Positions 14,010 through 21,258 of a DNA stretch of 21,258 bases are shown here, in pieces (the stretch's first letter is position 1; every line of letters begins with the position of its first letter). Origin of the DNA: Clostridia bacterium BRH_c25. GTDB lineage: Bacteria > Bacillota_A > Clostridia > Lutisporales > Lutisporaceae. The translations under genes were made by a program, and so were the position numbers. Location: positions 1-21,258 of the forward strand of contig LOES01000035.1 in NCBI GenBank assembly GCA_001515955.1. The letters are read 5' to 3'. The notes under the pieces are model-generated. The model ran no database searches and was not told the origin of the DNA. It saw nothing but the letters and a program-made list of their open reading frames with translations.

Positions 14010-15998
14010 TTACTGAATTCTTTGATCTTTTTCCATTGAGTCCAAAAGCTCCCTTGCAGCATTTTCATGGGACATTCCGTTTCGTACTTTGCTGACAGCA
14101 GTGTTAAGTGCCGCAACATCAAGCTTGAACTCTTTGAATAGGGAATATAGTCCCGGATTGTCAGTTACAAGGCTTTTCCTTACCAAAGTCCCGGTATACT
14201 CCTCCTTGCCCAGCACTTCCAGTGGATCCTCCAAAAACTTTAGTTCGTATGCTCCAAATTTCCAATGAGGCTGCCATCCGGTTATTGCTATCCACTGCTT
14301 GCTTTTGTAGCATTTATCCAAAGCTTCAACCATTGAATCTTCATTTCCAAAATCAATGCTAAAGCCGTCAAGACCATACTGCTTCACCGTATCTACAGCC
14401 ATTGCACCAATAAAGGTCTTCCTTTCAATGGAATAGATTTTACCTGCAAACTCTTTTGGATGATTCTTCATATCCTTTATTCCGTCAATAGTCACATACT
14501 TTGGCACCACAAAGCCATAACGGCAGCCATACATATTAGGTCCGATATTTTCCAGATCCTTCTCATACTTTTTAAGGAAAGCCTCCCCTGATACAGGCAG
14601 CCATGGAGCAAAGGTGCCGTCAACGCTTCCATCTGCAACCGCCTTGAAAAGCTCAACCGCCGGAACCTGTACGCCTTCTGCCGAGTAACCAAGCCTCCTT
14701 CTTACCAGCTCTTTGAACACCTGGAACTGAATAATGGAATCATCATATTCCCTGTGGGCTACCTTGACATACTTGAATTTGCCCATTTCCTCAGTAATGC
14801 TGGAAATCTTCGAGCTGAACTCCAATACCCTCTCATTAATAAGCCCCAGGGAAAAGGCCTGCCCTGAAACACTTGCATTTGCTTCCTGGGCTTCTGCAGA
14901 GGTTTGTTCTGTTACCGCTGAGATACTCTCAATTGCATCGTTCAAATTTTTACTATAGTCTGTCAGATTGCCGGTCTTACCCGATATATTGTTGATTTCC
15001 CCTAAAATTGCCTCCACCATTGAGCTGATATTTCCAAATGCTTTTTCTGTCTGCTCAACAGAAACATTCTGAGCGAAAATACTGCTGCTTCCGTCTTCAA
15101 CAACCGCTACAATTGCACTGACCTCGCCTGTTATTTTGTCAATCAGCTCCCGTATTTCCACTGTGGACCGCTTAGTATTATCCGACAGCTTCCTGATCTC
15201 ATCAGCCACTACCGCAAAGCCTTTCCCTGCCTCTCCCGCCCTTGCAGCCTCTATTGCCGCATTTAGCGAAAGAAGATTTGTCTGCTCAGAGATGCCGGAT
15301 ATAGCATTAATAATTTCCCCTATTTCTGTAGATACCTTGTTCAGATTCAGGACTGTGCTTTGTATCTCTCCGAATTTTTGCACTGTGTCTGTTATGTTTT
15401 TCTTCTGTATCTGTACGGCGCGATTCCCTTCCTCTACCGTGTATATAGCACTTTCCATCTTATTTTTGATTCCGGTTACATCCTCATCAATTGCTCTGAT
15501 AAATTCATTGGTTCTGCTTATATCACCGGCAGCCTGCTGAACCATTTCAGCAATATGGGTATTTCCTTCTGCCAGTTCGCTGACAGCTGCAGTAACCTGT
15601 TTTGAGGACTCTTCAATAGATCTTGTATCTTCATAAAGAAGGTCCCCCGAGCATCTCACAGTTATTGAAGTTGACAATATATCTGCCGACAGCTTCCTGA
15701 GCTTACTGATAATACTCAGGAATTTGACCTCCGTCTCATCCAAACCTCCGGCAGGGCGGCTATCTGTCATAAAATCAAACTGCTGGAGCTTGTCCGCAAA
15801 CGAGCTATGATTACCGGCAGCCATATTTTTGACAGCCAGGCTTATGCTCAGACAACACAGCCCTTGTATAGCTATAAAGGACGATATACTGCCCATACCT
15901 ATTACCTCCGGCACACCGAAAAAGAGCAGTGCATTTAAAAGCACGCAAACAACAGATGCGTATAATGCTGTAAGCTTATATCTGTTTTTCATTTTCAC
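14010..15998 (-). CDS. Methyl-accepting chemotaxis protein with C-terminal OpuAC betaine-binding domain
   Basis: A 662-residue chemoreceptor. Two membrane segments (about 9-28 and 37-55) are joined by only a few residues, so there is no external sensor domain. The helical MCP signalling domain spans about 130-400, with the hairpin tip [20 protein letters not shown] (235-254) and then [18 protein letters not shown]. Residues 409-655 are an OpuAC-type substrate-binding domain, with APWLP (W466), [20 protein letters not shown] (572-591) and [14 protein letters not shown]. In OpuAC proteins such Trp residues box a quaternary ammonium group. By topology this domain is cytoplasmic, so the receptor should read internal betaine-like ligand. 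The start is GTG 15998 (GGAGG 8 nt before). It follows the BCCT gene by 106 bp, probably in the same transcript. Confidence 0.88.
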   Translation of the reverse strand: MKMKNRYKLTALYASVVCVLLNALLFFGVPEVIGMGSISSFIAIQGLCCLSISLAVKNMAAGNHSSFADKLQQFDFMTDSRPAGGLDETEVKFLSIISKLRKLSADILSTSITVRCSGDLLYEDTRSIEESSKQVTAAVSELAEGNTHIAEMVQQAAGDISRTNEFIRAIDEDVTGIKNKMESAIYTVEEGNRAVQIQKKNITDTVQKFGEIQSTVLNLNKVSTEIGEIINAISGISEQTNLLSLNAAIEAARAGEAGKGFAVVADEIRKLSDNTKRSTVEIRELIDKITGEVSAIVAVVEDGSSSIFAQNVSVEQTEKAFGNISSMVEAILGEINNISGKTGNLTDYSKNLNDAIESISAVTEQTSAEAQEANASVSGQAFSLGLINERVLEFSSKISSITEEMGKFKYVKVAHREYDDSIIQFQVFKELVRRRLGYSAEGVQVPAVELFKAVADGSVDGTFAPWLPVSGEAFLKKYEKDLENIGPNMYGCRYGFVVPKYVTIDGIKDMKNHPKEFAGKIYSIERKTFIGAMAVDTVKQYGLDGFSIDFGNEDSMVEALDKCYKSKQWIAITGWQPHWKFGAYELKFLEDPLEVLGKEEYTGTLVRKSLVTDNPGLYSLFKEFKLDVAALNTAVSKVRNGMSHENAARELLDSMEKDQRIQ

Positions 15999-16042
15999 AG
16001 AAGCTACCTCCAATATACAACACACAAAAGATATTCTTGTGT

Positions 16043-16054
16043 GATAATATTATC
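16043..16054. promoter_or_regulatory. GATAATATTATC palindrome upstream of the chemoreceptor gene
   Basis: A 12-bp perfect palindrome in the 106-bp gap between the BCCT and chemoreceptor genes. A second small inverted repeat, CACACAA (16021-16027) and TTGTGTG (16037-16043), adjoins it. These may be regulatory or a ribosome-access hairpin; no clear -35/-10 pair was seen. Confidence 0.3.
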
Positions 16055-16069
16055 TTATCATTATGAAAG

Positions 16070-16095
16070 GAAAGCCTATCTTTCGATAGGCTTTC
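16070..16095 (-). terminator. Stem-loop after the BCCT gene (partial terminator or processing hairpin)
   Basis: On the minus strand GAAAGCCTATC, tetraloop GAAA, GATAGGCTTTC: 11 perfect pairs closed by a stable GNRA loop, beginning 9 bp after the BCCT stop. Only CTTTC follows, so termination may be incomplete and some transcription would continue into the chemoreceptor gene. Confidence 0.6.
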
Positions 16096-16104
16096 ACACT
16101 TTAA

Positions 16105-17733
16105 TTACATTGATTGGGTTGAAGAACCCGATAAACTGGTATTATCTATTACCAGAACCTCAGGGTCTATATGTGCTGTATCAGGATAATATGCCAAATC
16201 ATATTTTTCCTGATTCACTATCATCTTCACAGTTCCATAAGTCAGAAGAATCATAAAGAATAGTATCGGGAAGCCCGCAAGTGTTGCCAACTGCTTGGTT
16301 GCGTCTATACCGCTGACCTTATCTCCTGCACAGATCAGGTTTATTATAGCCATCGATGCCATTGCAACACCCCAGAAAATCTTTATTCGTCCGGGTGCTT
16401 CCTGAGTCGGATCGTCATTTGCAGTTGTTGACAGTGAAGCTATAGTAGAAGTCATAGAGTCGCAGAGTGTAACTATTGATATTATTACCGCAACTATAAT
16501 TACCCAACTGATTGCCGCACCAAAAGGATAAGCATCCAGGAACTTGAATATTGATATTTCAAAGCCATTTGTCTGAATAGCTTCCATAAGCCCTTGGCCC
16601 TGAAGCTGTCCATGTATTGCTGCTCCTCCGAATACAGAGAACCACAGAACTCCAAATATTGATGGAGCTATAAGGTTGACCATAAGGAACTGTCTTATAG
16701 TTCTGCCTTTGCAGAGAAGTGCAAAGAACATGCCCTCAAGAGGTGCATATGCAAGCCAGAAAGCCCAATATACTATAGGCCACCATTGAGGCCACAGTCC
16801 GCCGTCTATGGGACTTAGATACTGTGTCCGCGTAAAGAAGTTATTCAGGAAACCTCCAAAGCCTTGAGTTCCCAATGAAAGTATAAAGGTTGTCGGTCCA
16901 AATATGAATATAAATGCCATTATTCCCAGGAAAATCTTTGAGTTCTTGTCCGACAGCCATTTTATGCCTTTGTTCAGGCCTGAATAACTGGATATAAGGA
17001 ATATCACAACCATTACCGTAACCACTGCTATCCATGTAACCTTTCCTTTAGGTATGCCTGCAAGCTTATTGAGTCCTATTGTTATCTGCAGTGTACCTAC
17101 CCCAAGCACTGCTGCAACGCCGCCGAACATTGCGAAAAGACAGAGATTGTCAACAACAGCTCCGACACTGCCATTGATTTTCTTGCCAAATATGGGATAA
17201 AGCGTTGAACTGATCCTGAATGGAAGCTTCATGTTATAAATTGCAAATGCAATTCCAAGACCGGCCAGTGCATACATTGCGTATGGAATAAATGTCCAAT
17301 GAATAAATACAGTCTCCATCGCGAAGATTGCTGCCGCTTCTGAGTTAGGTGCAATACCAAGCTCCGGCGGTGGCGAGGTGAAGTGCATAAGCGGCTCTGC
17401 TGTCCCCCAGAAAAGTATCCCTGTTGCAATCCCTGCACAAAGAGTTATTGCGAACCAGTTCCAGTAGCTGAGAGTTGGTTTTGCATCTTTCCCTCCGAAC
17501 CTTATATCGCCATACTTGGAGAAAAAGAAGAAAGCACATACAGCAAGAAATAGAACGCTGGTAATCTGGAAGAGCCAGCCGAAATTCTTAAATGCAAAGC
17601 CCATAATTGTCTGCTCACCCTTTAAGAATGCTTCCGGTGCCACAACTCCCAATAAAATTGCCAATACGAAAATAATTGACATCGGGTAAAAGATTGCTTT
17701 TCTTATTTTGGCTTTGGTTTTTACATTTTCCAA
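16105..17733 (-). CDS. BCCT-family betaine/carnitine/choline-type transporter
   Basis: A 542-residue carrier with about twelve membrane segments, the usual length for the family. BCCT members move trimethylammonium compounds across the cytoplasmic membrane. The helix 3 glycine motif AGIATGILFWGTAEPL (100-115) is present, but the middle Gly of the G-x-G-x-G pattern found in Na+-coupled BetP is Ala. The aromatic box helix is WPQWWPIVYWAFWLAYAPLE (314-333), with Trp 314, 317, 318, 323 and 326, followed by GMFFALLCKGRTIRQF. It departs from the classical FYWAWWISWSP pattern, so the ligand may not be glycine betaine. The start is TTG 17733, with GGGGG 9 nt before. The shared motif and a strong promoter lie upstream. 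It probably feeds the lyase/hydroxylase pathway. Confidence 0.9.
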   Translation of the reverse strand: MENVKTKAKIRKAIFYPMSIIFVLAILLGVVAPEAFLKGEQTIMGFAFKNFGWLFQITSVLFLAVCAFFFFSKYGDIRFGGKDAKPTLSYWNWFAITLCAGIATGILFWGTAEPLMHFTSPPPELGIAPNSEAAAIFAMETVFIHWTFIPYAMYALAGLGIAFAIYNMKLPFRISSTLYPIFGKKINGSVGAVVDNLCLFAMFGGVAAVLGVGTLQITIGLNKLAGIPKGKVTWIAVVTVMVVIFLISSYSGLNKGIKWLSDKNSKIFLGIMAFIFIFGPTTFILSLGTQGFGGFLNNFFTRTQYLSPIDGGLWPQWWPIVYWAFWLAYAPLEGMFFALLCKGRTIRQFLMVNLIAPSIFGVLWFSVFGGAAIHGQLQGQGLMEAIQTNGFEISIFKFLDAYPFGAAISWVIIVAVIISIVTLCDSMTSTIASLSTTANDDPTQEAPGRIKIFWGVAMASMAIINLICAGDKVSGIDATKQLATLAGFPILFFMILLTYGTVKMIVNQEKYDLAYYPDTAHIDPEVLVIDNTSLSGSSTQSM

Positions 17734-17890
17734 ATCGTCATGCCCCCTTTACTTATTTACAGCCATAAAGAGGTTGCTCAGTCGAAAATCATATTACTTA
17801 TTCATTATTTCGTTTTAAAACCGATTTATTGATTTTTCGACTTCTATTCCTCCTAATAACTGTATCTTAAATATCATTCTAAAGATAAAG

Positions 17891-17907
17891 CGTCAATAAA
17901 AAGTCTA
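17891..17907. promoter_or_regulatory. Shared 17-bp motif, BCCT copy
   Basis: CGTCAATAAAAAGTCTA, identical to 13981-13997. It lies 158 bp upstream of the BCCT start. If the promoter at 18015-18043 is used, the motif falls inside the leader. A second promoter close to 17850-17870 would place it near -50, but only weak -10-like sequences (TACAGT, TATTAG on the minus strand) are visible there. Confidence 0.6.
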
Positions 17908-18001
17908 AATATTGTATCAAATCAGAAAAATAGTATAAAAAATGTCAAAATTATAACATATTTTTTTATAAAGCTGTCATTATATTAGTTCCTTTATATT
18001 C

Positions 18002-18030
18002 CTAGAATTGTATAATCATAAAAATTCTAG
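18002..18030. promoter_or_regulatory. Inverted repeat overlapping the -10 of the BCCT promoter
   Basis: CTAGAATT (18002-18009) and AATTCTAG (18023-18030), perfect over 8 bp with a 13-bp centre that contains the -10 element and ends at the predicted start. This is a typical repressor position. Confidence 0.5.
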
Positions 18031-18043
18031 TCATTTATGTCAA
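18015..18043 (-). promoter_or_regulatory. Sigma-A type promoter reading toward the BCCT gene
   Basis: Minus strand TTGACA (18043-18038), 17-bp spacer, TATGAT (18020-18015): a full -35, 5 of 6 in the -10 and ideal spacing. It is just downstream of the SARP-type regulator stop. Confidence 0.6.
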
Positions 18044-18066
18044 ATTTGTTAATAATTATTGACGTT

Positions 18067-21000
18067 TTACTGCCACGAACCCTTCAAGTTTTTTAATATA
18101 TCAAGTTCATAGCAGTTCTTGATTTTTTTCAGAAGACCTATACCCCTATCACAATACTCCATCACCTGATCTGTAAGGTAATCGGAAAAAGTCTCCCCCA
18201 GCTTTGGATTGAAATCCATATTTTTTCTAATCTCAGCCTTAACTCTATATATAAGCGCAATTTCATAAGGATTCTGCATTATTTCCGCGTACTTTTCCGC
18301 CCTTTTTATGTATGACAAGGCTTCATCGTATCTGCTTTCTTTTATAAGCAGCAACGACATGTATGCGTAAGCAGTGGAGCGTCCCCAAAGAGAATTCAAC
18401 TGCATGAATGCTTCAATGGCACCGGTCAGATATTTTTTAGCTTTCGAATAGTCACCCATATCATAAGCAGCTTGCCCCGCATTAGTACTGAATACGGGTA
18501 TACCCCTTACAACATCTTTTTCCCGGCAAATATCAATTGCCTTATTATAATAGAATATTGAGCTGTAAAACTCCATGCTGCGCCTTTTACTCTCCCCTAT
18601 GAAGTTATAGCAGGCTGCAATGTTAAGAATGTACTTCTCCCTATGATCCAGAGACTCGAATAGAGATATGGTCTGCTTCAATATATTTTCACCTTCGGAA
18701 AATCTTCCGTCCATCACCCGCTGCATTCCTTTAAGTCTTAAAAGTATGCACAGCTCCTCATTCAGATGACATTTTTCTGCGGCTTTGATTGCCTCCTCGA
18801 TATATCCTTCCATAAGCTCTGTATTAAAGGTATTGATGCAAAAATATATCATCTGTTTATAACCTTTTATGGCCATATTGTAATCAGATATTCGAAGGGC
18901 ATGACTGGTCATATCCTTTATTAGTGCGAGTCCTTGCTTGTAATCCCCCGATCTTATATATCCCCTTCCCACCATATGCATAAAGGACAGCTCTATTTTT
19001 TCCAGTTCCTTGCTATAGCCTTCATCCTCCTTGATTTCCCTAATAAGCTCCTTTACCTTTTCAAGATCCTCTGCCAGCTGTTCCTCGCTAATTTCAATAA
19101 ATCCATCTTCAGCCGCACCATCCTCATAGAAAACCGGAAATATTTCATGGTTAATTCCCAGATACTGTTCCAGATTCTTTATGGTGTATTTTAATGCAGA
19201 AAGCCGATAGCCTCCGTTCATAAAATGATATATAAGCTTGGAATATAGAAGTGTATCTCTTTTATCGCCCTTAAGCCTGCTCTCCAGCAGTCTCGCTATC
19301 CTGGAATGGAGAATCTTCCTTCTGGACACTGTAAGTTGGGAATAAACAAATTCCCTCAGCTTCTGATGTGTAAAGGTAAAGCCTACATTTCTGACTTCTC
19401 CTTTTTCTTTGATAAGATTCTTTTCTTCCAGCTCTCCTATTATGTCCAGCAGCTCCAGTTCACTTTTCCCACTGACTTCCAGCAAGTCTTCCAAGGTAAC
19501 CATATCAAAAAACAATGAGGTAATGTTCAGTATTTTCATGCCTTCTTCAGATACGCTCAAGAATCTGCTCCTTATAATGTCCTGCATCTTGGGCGAAATG
19601 GAATAGAGCTTTTCATTATGCTTCAGATTGTTGAGAAACTCAACTATGAAAAAGGTATTGCCTTCAGTTTCTCTGTATATCGAGTTCCCCAGCTCACTGT
19701 CGATATCCAGCCCGGGCATCATTTCGCTGGCAAACTCCATAGTCTCTTCCCGGCTGAATCTATTAAGCTCAATTGACTGAACGGACCCATATACCTTGGA
19801 ATCAAGAATGAATCTTTCGATTTTCACTCCATGGCTTGTCCTTGCTGAAGCAATAAAAATAAGTGACTGATTTTTATTGTCCATGATTATCTCATTCATC
19901 AAAGAAAGGCTCATAGCATCAATCCAGTGAATGTCCTCAAATACCAGCAGTATTTTCTTCTTTCCGGCTACATGCTTGAATATATCGATAATTGCTTTTT
20001 CAGCTGCCTGATATTTTAATATATCTATCTGGTCGATGGGATTTTGTTCTACATAATCATCCTTTACTGCAAAGGACGGAAATATGCGGCTTACAATTCT
20101 CTGCAGCAATGCAGGAACCTCAATGCTCTCCTCCTCTATAACCTTGGAAAGCTGGTATAATATGCCGCTCCAAGGCTTAAGCAGGTAATTCTCCTCAGCC
20201 TTGTAGCAGTTTGTTTTTAGCAGTATAAGCTTTTCATCCTCTATGACCTTTAAATGCCTGTTGATCAATGAGGTCTTGCCAAGGCCCGCTTCCCCCAGTA
20301 TAACAATTGATTTTCCTTTTTCCTCGCCGGTAAACCTGTAATAATTCTCACCAAGAAGCTTCAGCTCCTCCTGCCTCCCATAAAAGAACTCCTCCGTTTC
20401 ATTCCTGGAAATTGTAAGTCTTACAGCCTTTTCTTTCACAATTTCTCCAAAGAGCTCACTGGTTCTTTGGTCAGGAGTAATTGAAAGCTCCTTTTTTAAA
20501 AGCTTTGAAAGTCCGTTGAATACATCTATGCTCTTATCATACATCCCCATTTTTCTATATACATTCATCAGAATCCTATAAGCTTTTTCATTGAATTCAT
20601 CTACTGCAATGAGACTCTTGCAGAAAAGCTCAACTTCTGCAAGTTTTTTTTCTTTAATACATTTTTTAATCTGTTTATGAAGCTTGTTGGCATATGCATC
20701 TCTATACCGGTTTCTGGCAGAAAATACCCATTTTTCAAAGCTGTCAGCATCTTTTATAAGGAAGCCCTCCAAATATTCGCCTTCATAAGCCTCTATGCTC
20801 GTGCAGTCATCCTCCTTCAAAAATACATCAACATCCGAATCAAATGTGAATTCGGGATTCAGCATGATTATTGCACGTTTGGGAGATACCAATACATTAT
20901 CATCAAAGGTCTTGTTCACTATATACATTGCATTTCTAAGGCTTTTTTTAGCTATCTCCTCATCCACTGATCCCCAAAGCATTTCCACAAGGGTATCTCT

Positions 21001-21126
21001 GAAGCATTGCTTTTTAACAATGAGATAATAGAAAAGCGCCTCTGCCTTTTTATACGGAAATATTATCCTTTCGCCATTCTTCAGAACCTCCGGTGTCCCG
21101 AACAGCTTGCATGTAATAGCAGTCAT
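18067..21126 (-). CDS. SARP-like regulator: winged helix, BTAD, AAA ATPase and TPR domains
   Basis: A 1019-residue regulator with AfsR/SARP-type order. An OmpR/SARP winged helix (about 1-95) contains FPYKKAEALFYYLIVKKQCF and LVEMLWGSVDEEIAKKSLRN. A bacterial transcriptional activation domain (BTAD, about 100-235) contains FNEKAYRILMNVYRKMGMYD and KELSITPD. An AAA-type ATPase (about 245-540) follows, with YGRQEELKLL, Walker A GEAGLGKTSL (278-287) and Walker B ILLVFEDIHW (392-401). A long C-terminal half is made of TPR-like helices. Such proteins sense a signal through the ATPase/TPR region and activate promoters. ATG 21126 is preferred over GTG 21135 because GGAGG is 8 nt from the ATG and too close to the GTG. 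A perfect palindrome of the shared motif lies just upstream, implying self-control. It probably governs the neighbouring catabolic units. Confidence 0.82.
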   Translation of the reverse strand: MTAITCKLFGTPEVLKNGERIIFPYKKAEALFYYLIVKKQCFRDTLVEMLWGSVDEEIAKKSLRNAMYIVNKTFDDNVLVSPKRAIIMLNPEFTFDSDVDVFLKEDDCTSIEAYEGEYLEGFLIKDADSFEKWVFSARNRYRDAYANKLHKQIKKCIKEKKLAEVELFCKSLIAVDEFNEKAYRILMNVYRKMGMYDKSIDVFNGLSKLLKKELSITPDQRTSELFGEIVKEKAVRLTISRNETEEFFYGRQEELKLLGENYYRFTGEEKGKSIVILGEAGLGKTSLINRHLKVIEDEKLILLKTNCYKAEENYLLKPWSGILYQLSKVIEEESIEVPALLQRIVSRIFPSFAVKDDYVEQNPIDQIDILKYQAAEKAIIDIFKHVAGKKKILLVFEDIHWIDAMSLSLMNEIIMDNKNQSLIFIASARTSHGVKIERFILDSKVYGSVQSIELNRFSREETMEFASEMMPGLDIDSELGNSIYRETEGNTFFIVEFLNNLKHNEKLYSISPKMQDIIRSRFLSVSEEGMKILNITSLFFDMVTLEDLLEVSGKSELELLDIIGELEEKNLIKEKGEVRNVGFTFTHQKLREFVYSQLTVSRRKILHSRIARLLESRLKGDKRDTLLYSKLIYHFMNGGYRLSALKYTIKNLEQYLGINHEIFPVFYEDGAAEDGFIEISEEQLAEDLEKVKELIREIKEDEGYSKELEKIELSFMHMVGRGYIRSGDYKQGLALIKDMTSHALRISDYNMAIKGYKQMIYFCINTFNTELMEGYIEEAIKAAEKCHLNEELCILLRLKGMQRVMDGRFSEGENILKQTISLFESLDHREKYILNIAACYNFIGESKRRSMEFYSSIFYYNKAIDICREKDVVRGIPVFSTNAGQAAYDMGDYSKAKKYLTGAIEAFMQLNSLWGRSTAYAYMSLLLIKESRYDEALSYIKRAEKYAEIMQNPYEIALIYRVKAEIRKNMDFNPKLGETFSDYLTDQVMEYCDRGIGLLKKIKNCYELDILKNLKGSWQ

Positions 21127-21158
21127 AAGCCTCACCTCCCATTCTGATCACTATTTTA

Positions 21159-21164
21159 ATTATA
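21159..21164 (-). promoter_or_regulatory. -10 element of the SARP-type regulator gene
   Basis: Minus strand TATAAT, 33 bp upstream of the ATG. No good -35 occurs at normal spacing: that position lies inside the left arm of the palindrome at 21175-21211, so the bound factor would overlap the -35 region. Confidence 0.5.
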
Positions 21165-21174
21165 AACTAAAAAA

Positions 21175-21211
21175 CGTCAATATAAAATCAAAACTTGATT
21201 TTATATTGACG
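21175..21211. promoter_or_regulatory. Perfect 17-bp palindrome built from the shared motif
   Basis: CGTCAATATAAAATCAA (21175-21191), spacer AAC, TTGATTTTATATTGACG (21195-21211). Each arm matches the 17-bp motif of 13981 and 17891 at 14 positions, giving the consensus CGTCAATAWAAARTC. It overlaps the -35 region of the regulator promoter, a typical autoregulatory site. The T-run on the minus strand after the stem means it could also end a transcript arriving from the right. Confidence 0.65.
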
Positions 21212-21219
21212 CAAAAGTA

Positions 21220-21258
21220 GAAGAATGCGAAGCATTCTTCAGACTCGAGATACGAGAT
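21220..21258 (+). repeat. Interspersed repeat, right copy (cut by the window end)
   Basis: A 9-bp perfect hairpin, GAAGAATGC (21220-21228), loop GAA, GCATTCTTC (21232-21240), is followed by CGAGATA CGAGAT (21246-21258). These are the heptamers of the left copy on the other strand. AAGAATGCG is shared with the minus strand of 77-85. The core should follow beyond the window. Confidence 0.6.

Larger units (their letters stand above)
17734..18066. other. 333-bp AT-rich regulatory gap between the SARP-type regulator and the BCCT gene
   Basis: No gene is seen here. It holds a promoter (18015-18043, minus strand) overlapped by an 8-bp inverted repeat (18002-18030), the shared 17-bp motif (17891-17907), and an ATTATTGACG half-site at 18055-18064 on the plus strand, immediately past the regulator stop. 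A transcript from the promoter would have a leader of about 275 nt before the BCCT start. No clear terminator was found for the regulator gene. Confidence 0.6.

Noticed and set aside
18055..18064. ATTATTGACG as a fourth copy of the shared motif
   Set aside because: Only the ATTGACG end matches; the AGACTTTTT side is missing, so it may be chance in AT-rich DNA.
1..21258. tRNA or rRNA genes
   Set aside because: No cloverleaf, T-loop (GTTCGANTC) or rRNA signature was recognised by eye on either strand.

Overview
The window suggests a low-GC anaerobic Clostridia-type Bacillota. Reasons: AT-rich intergenic DNA, strong GGGAGG-type ribosome binding sites, frequent TTG/GTG starts, a TM1266-type regulator associated with iron-only hydrogenases, an ECF transporter S component, and a maturation set for a selenium-dependent molybdenum hydroxylase (yqeB, yqeC-mocA, xdhC). 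I cannot name the species.

Layout. 1-90: an interspersed repeat with a heptamer array. 92-3329 (minus strand): a GNAT acetyltransferase, a BusR-like GntR/RCK_C regulator and a MATE efflux pump, each apparently its own unit. 3536-4494 (plus strand): the hydrogenase-type regulator, a structured leader, and an ECF S component. 4498-4619: a second copy of the repeat, filling the gap between two convergent stop codons. 4619-13906 (minus strand): one long operon, in transcription order 2Fe-2S subunit (frameshifted), FAD subunit, Mo-cofactor subunit, a histidine-ammonia-lyase (HAL) homologue, a MoeA/MogA-like protein, a YqeC-MocA fusion, YqeB and XdhC. 14010-17733: a chemoreceptor fused to a glycine-betaine-binding (OpuAC) domain, and a BCCT-family betaine/carnitine/choline-type transporter. 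18067-21126: a 1019-residue SARP/AAA/TPR regulator. 21175-21211: a perfect 17-bp palindrome. 21220-21258: the start of a third repeat copy.

How it may work together. The right-hand 17 kb reads as one catabolic locus for a trimethylammonium compound. A BCCT carrier would import it, a chemoreceptor with a betaine-binding domain would sense it inside the cell, and a lyase would split it. The lyase belongs to the HAL fold family but lacks the Ala-Ser-Gly triad that makes the MIO cofactor and also lacks the loop tyrosine, as expected for ergothionase (ergothioneine to trimethylamine plus thiourocanate), which works without MIO. A molybdenum hydroxylase, probably selenium-dependent, with its own maturation genes would act on the heteroaromatic product. 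A shared element (CGTCAATAAAAAGTCTA, identical in front of the hydroxylase operon and the transporter, and palindromic in a close variant in front of the SARP-type regulator) ties the three units into a putative regulon. The substrate is inference; the architecture, the missing triad and the shared motif are read from the sequence.

The main oddity is a 49-bp tandem duplication in the 2Fe-2S subunit gene. It shifts the frame and separates the two iron-sulfur-binding halves.
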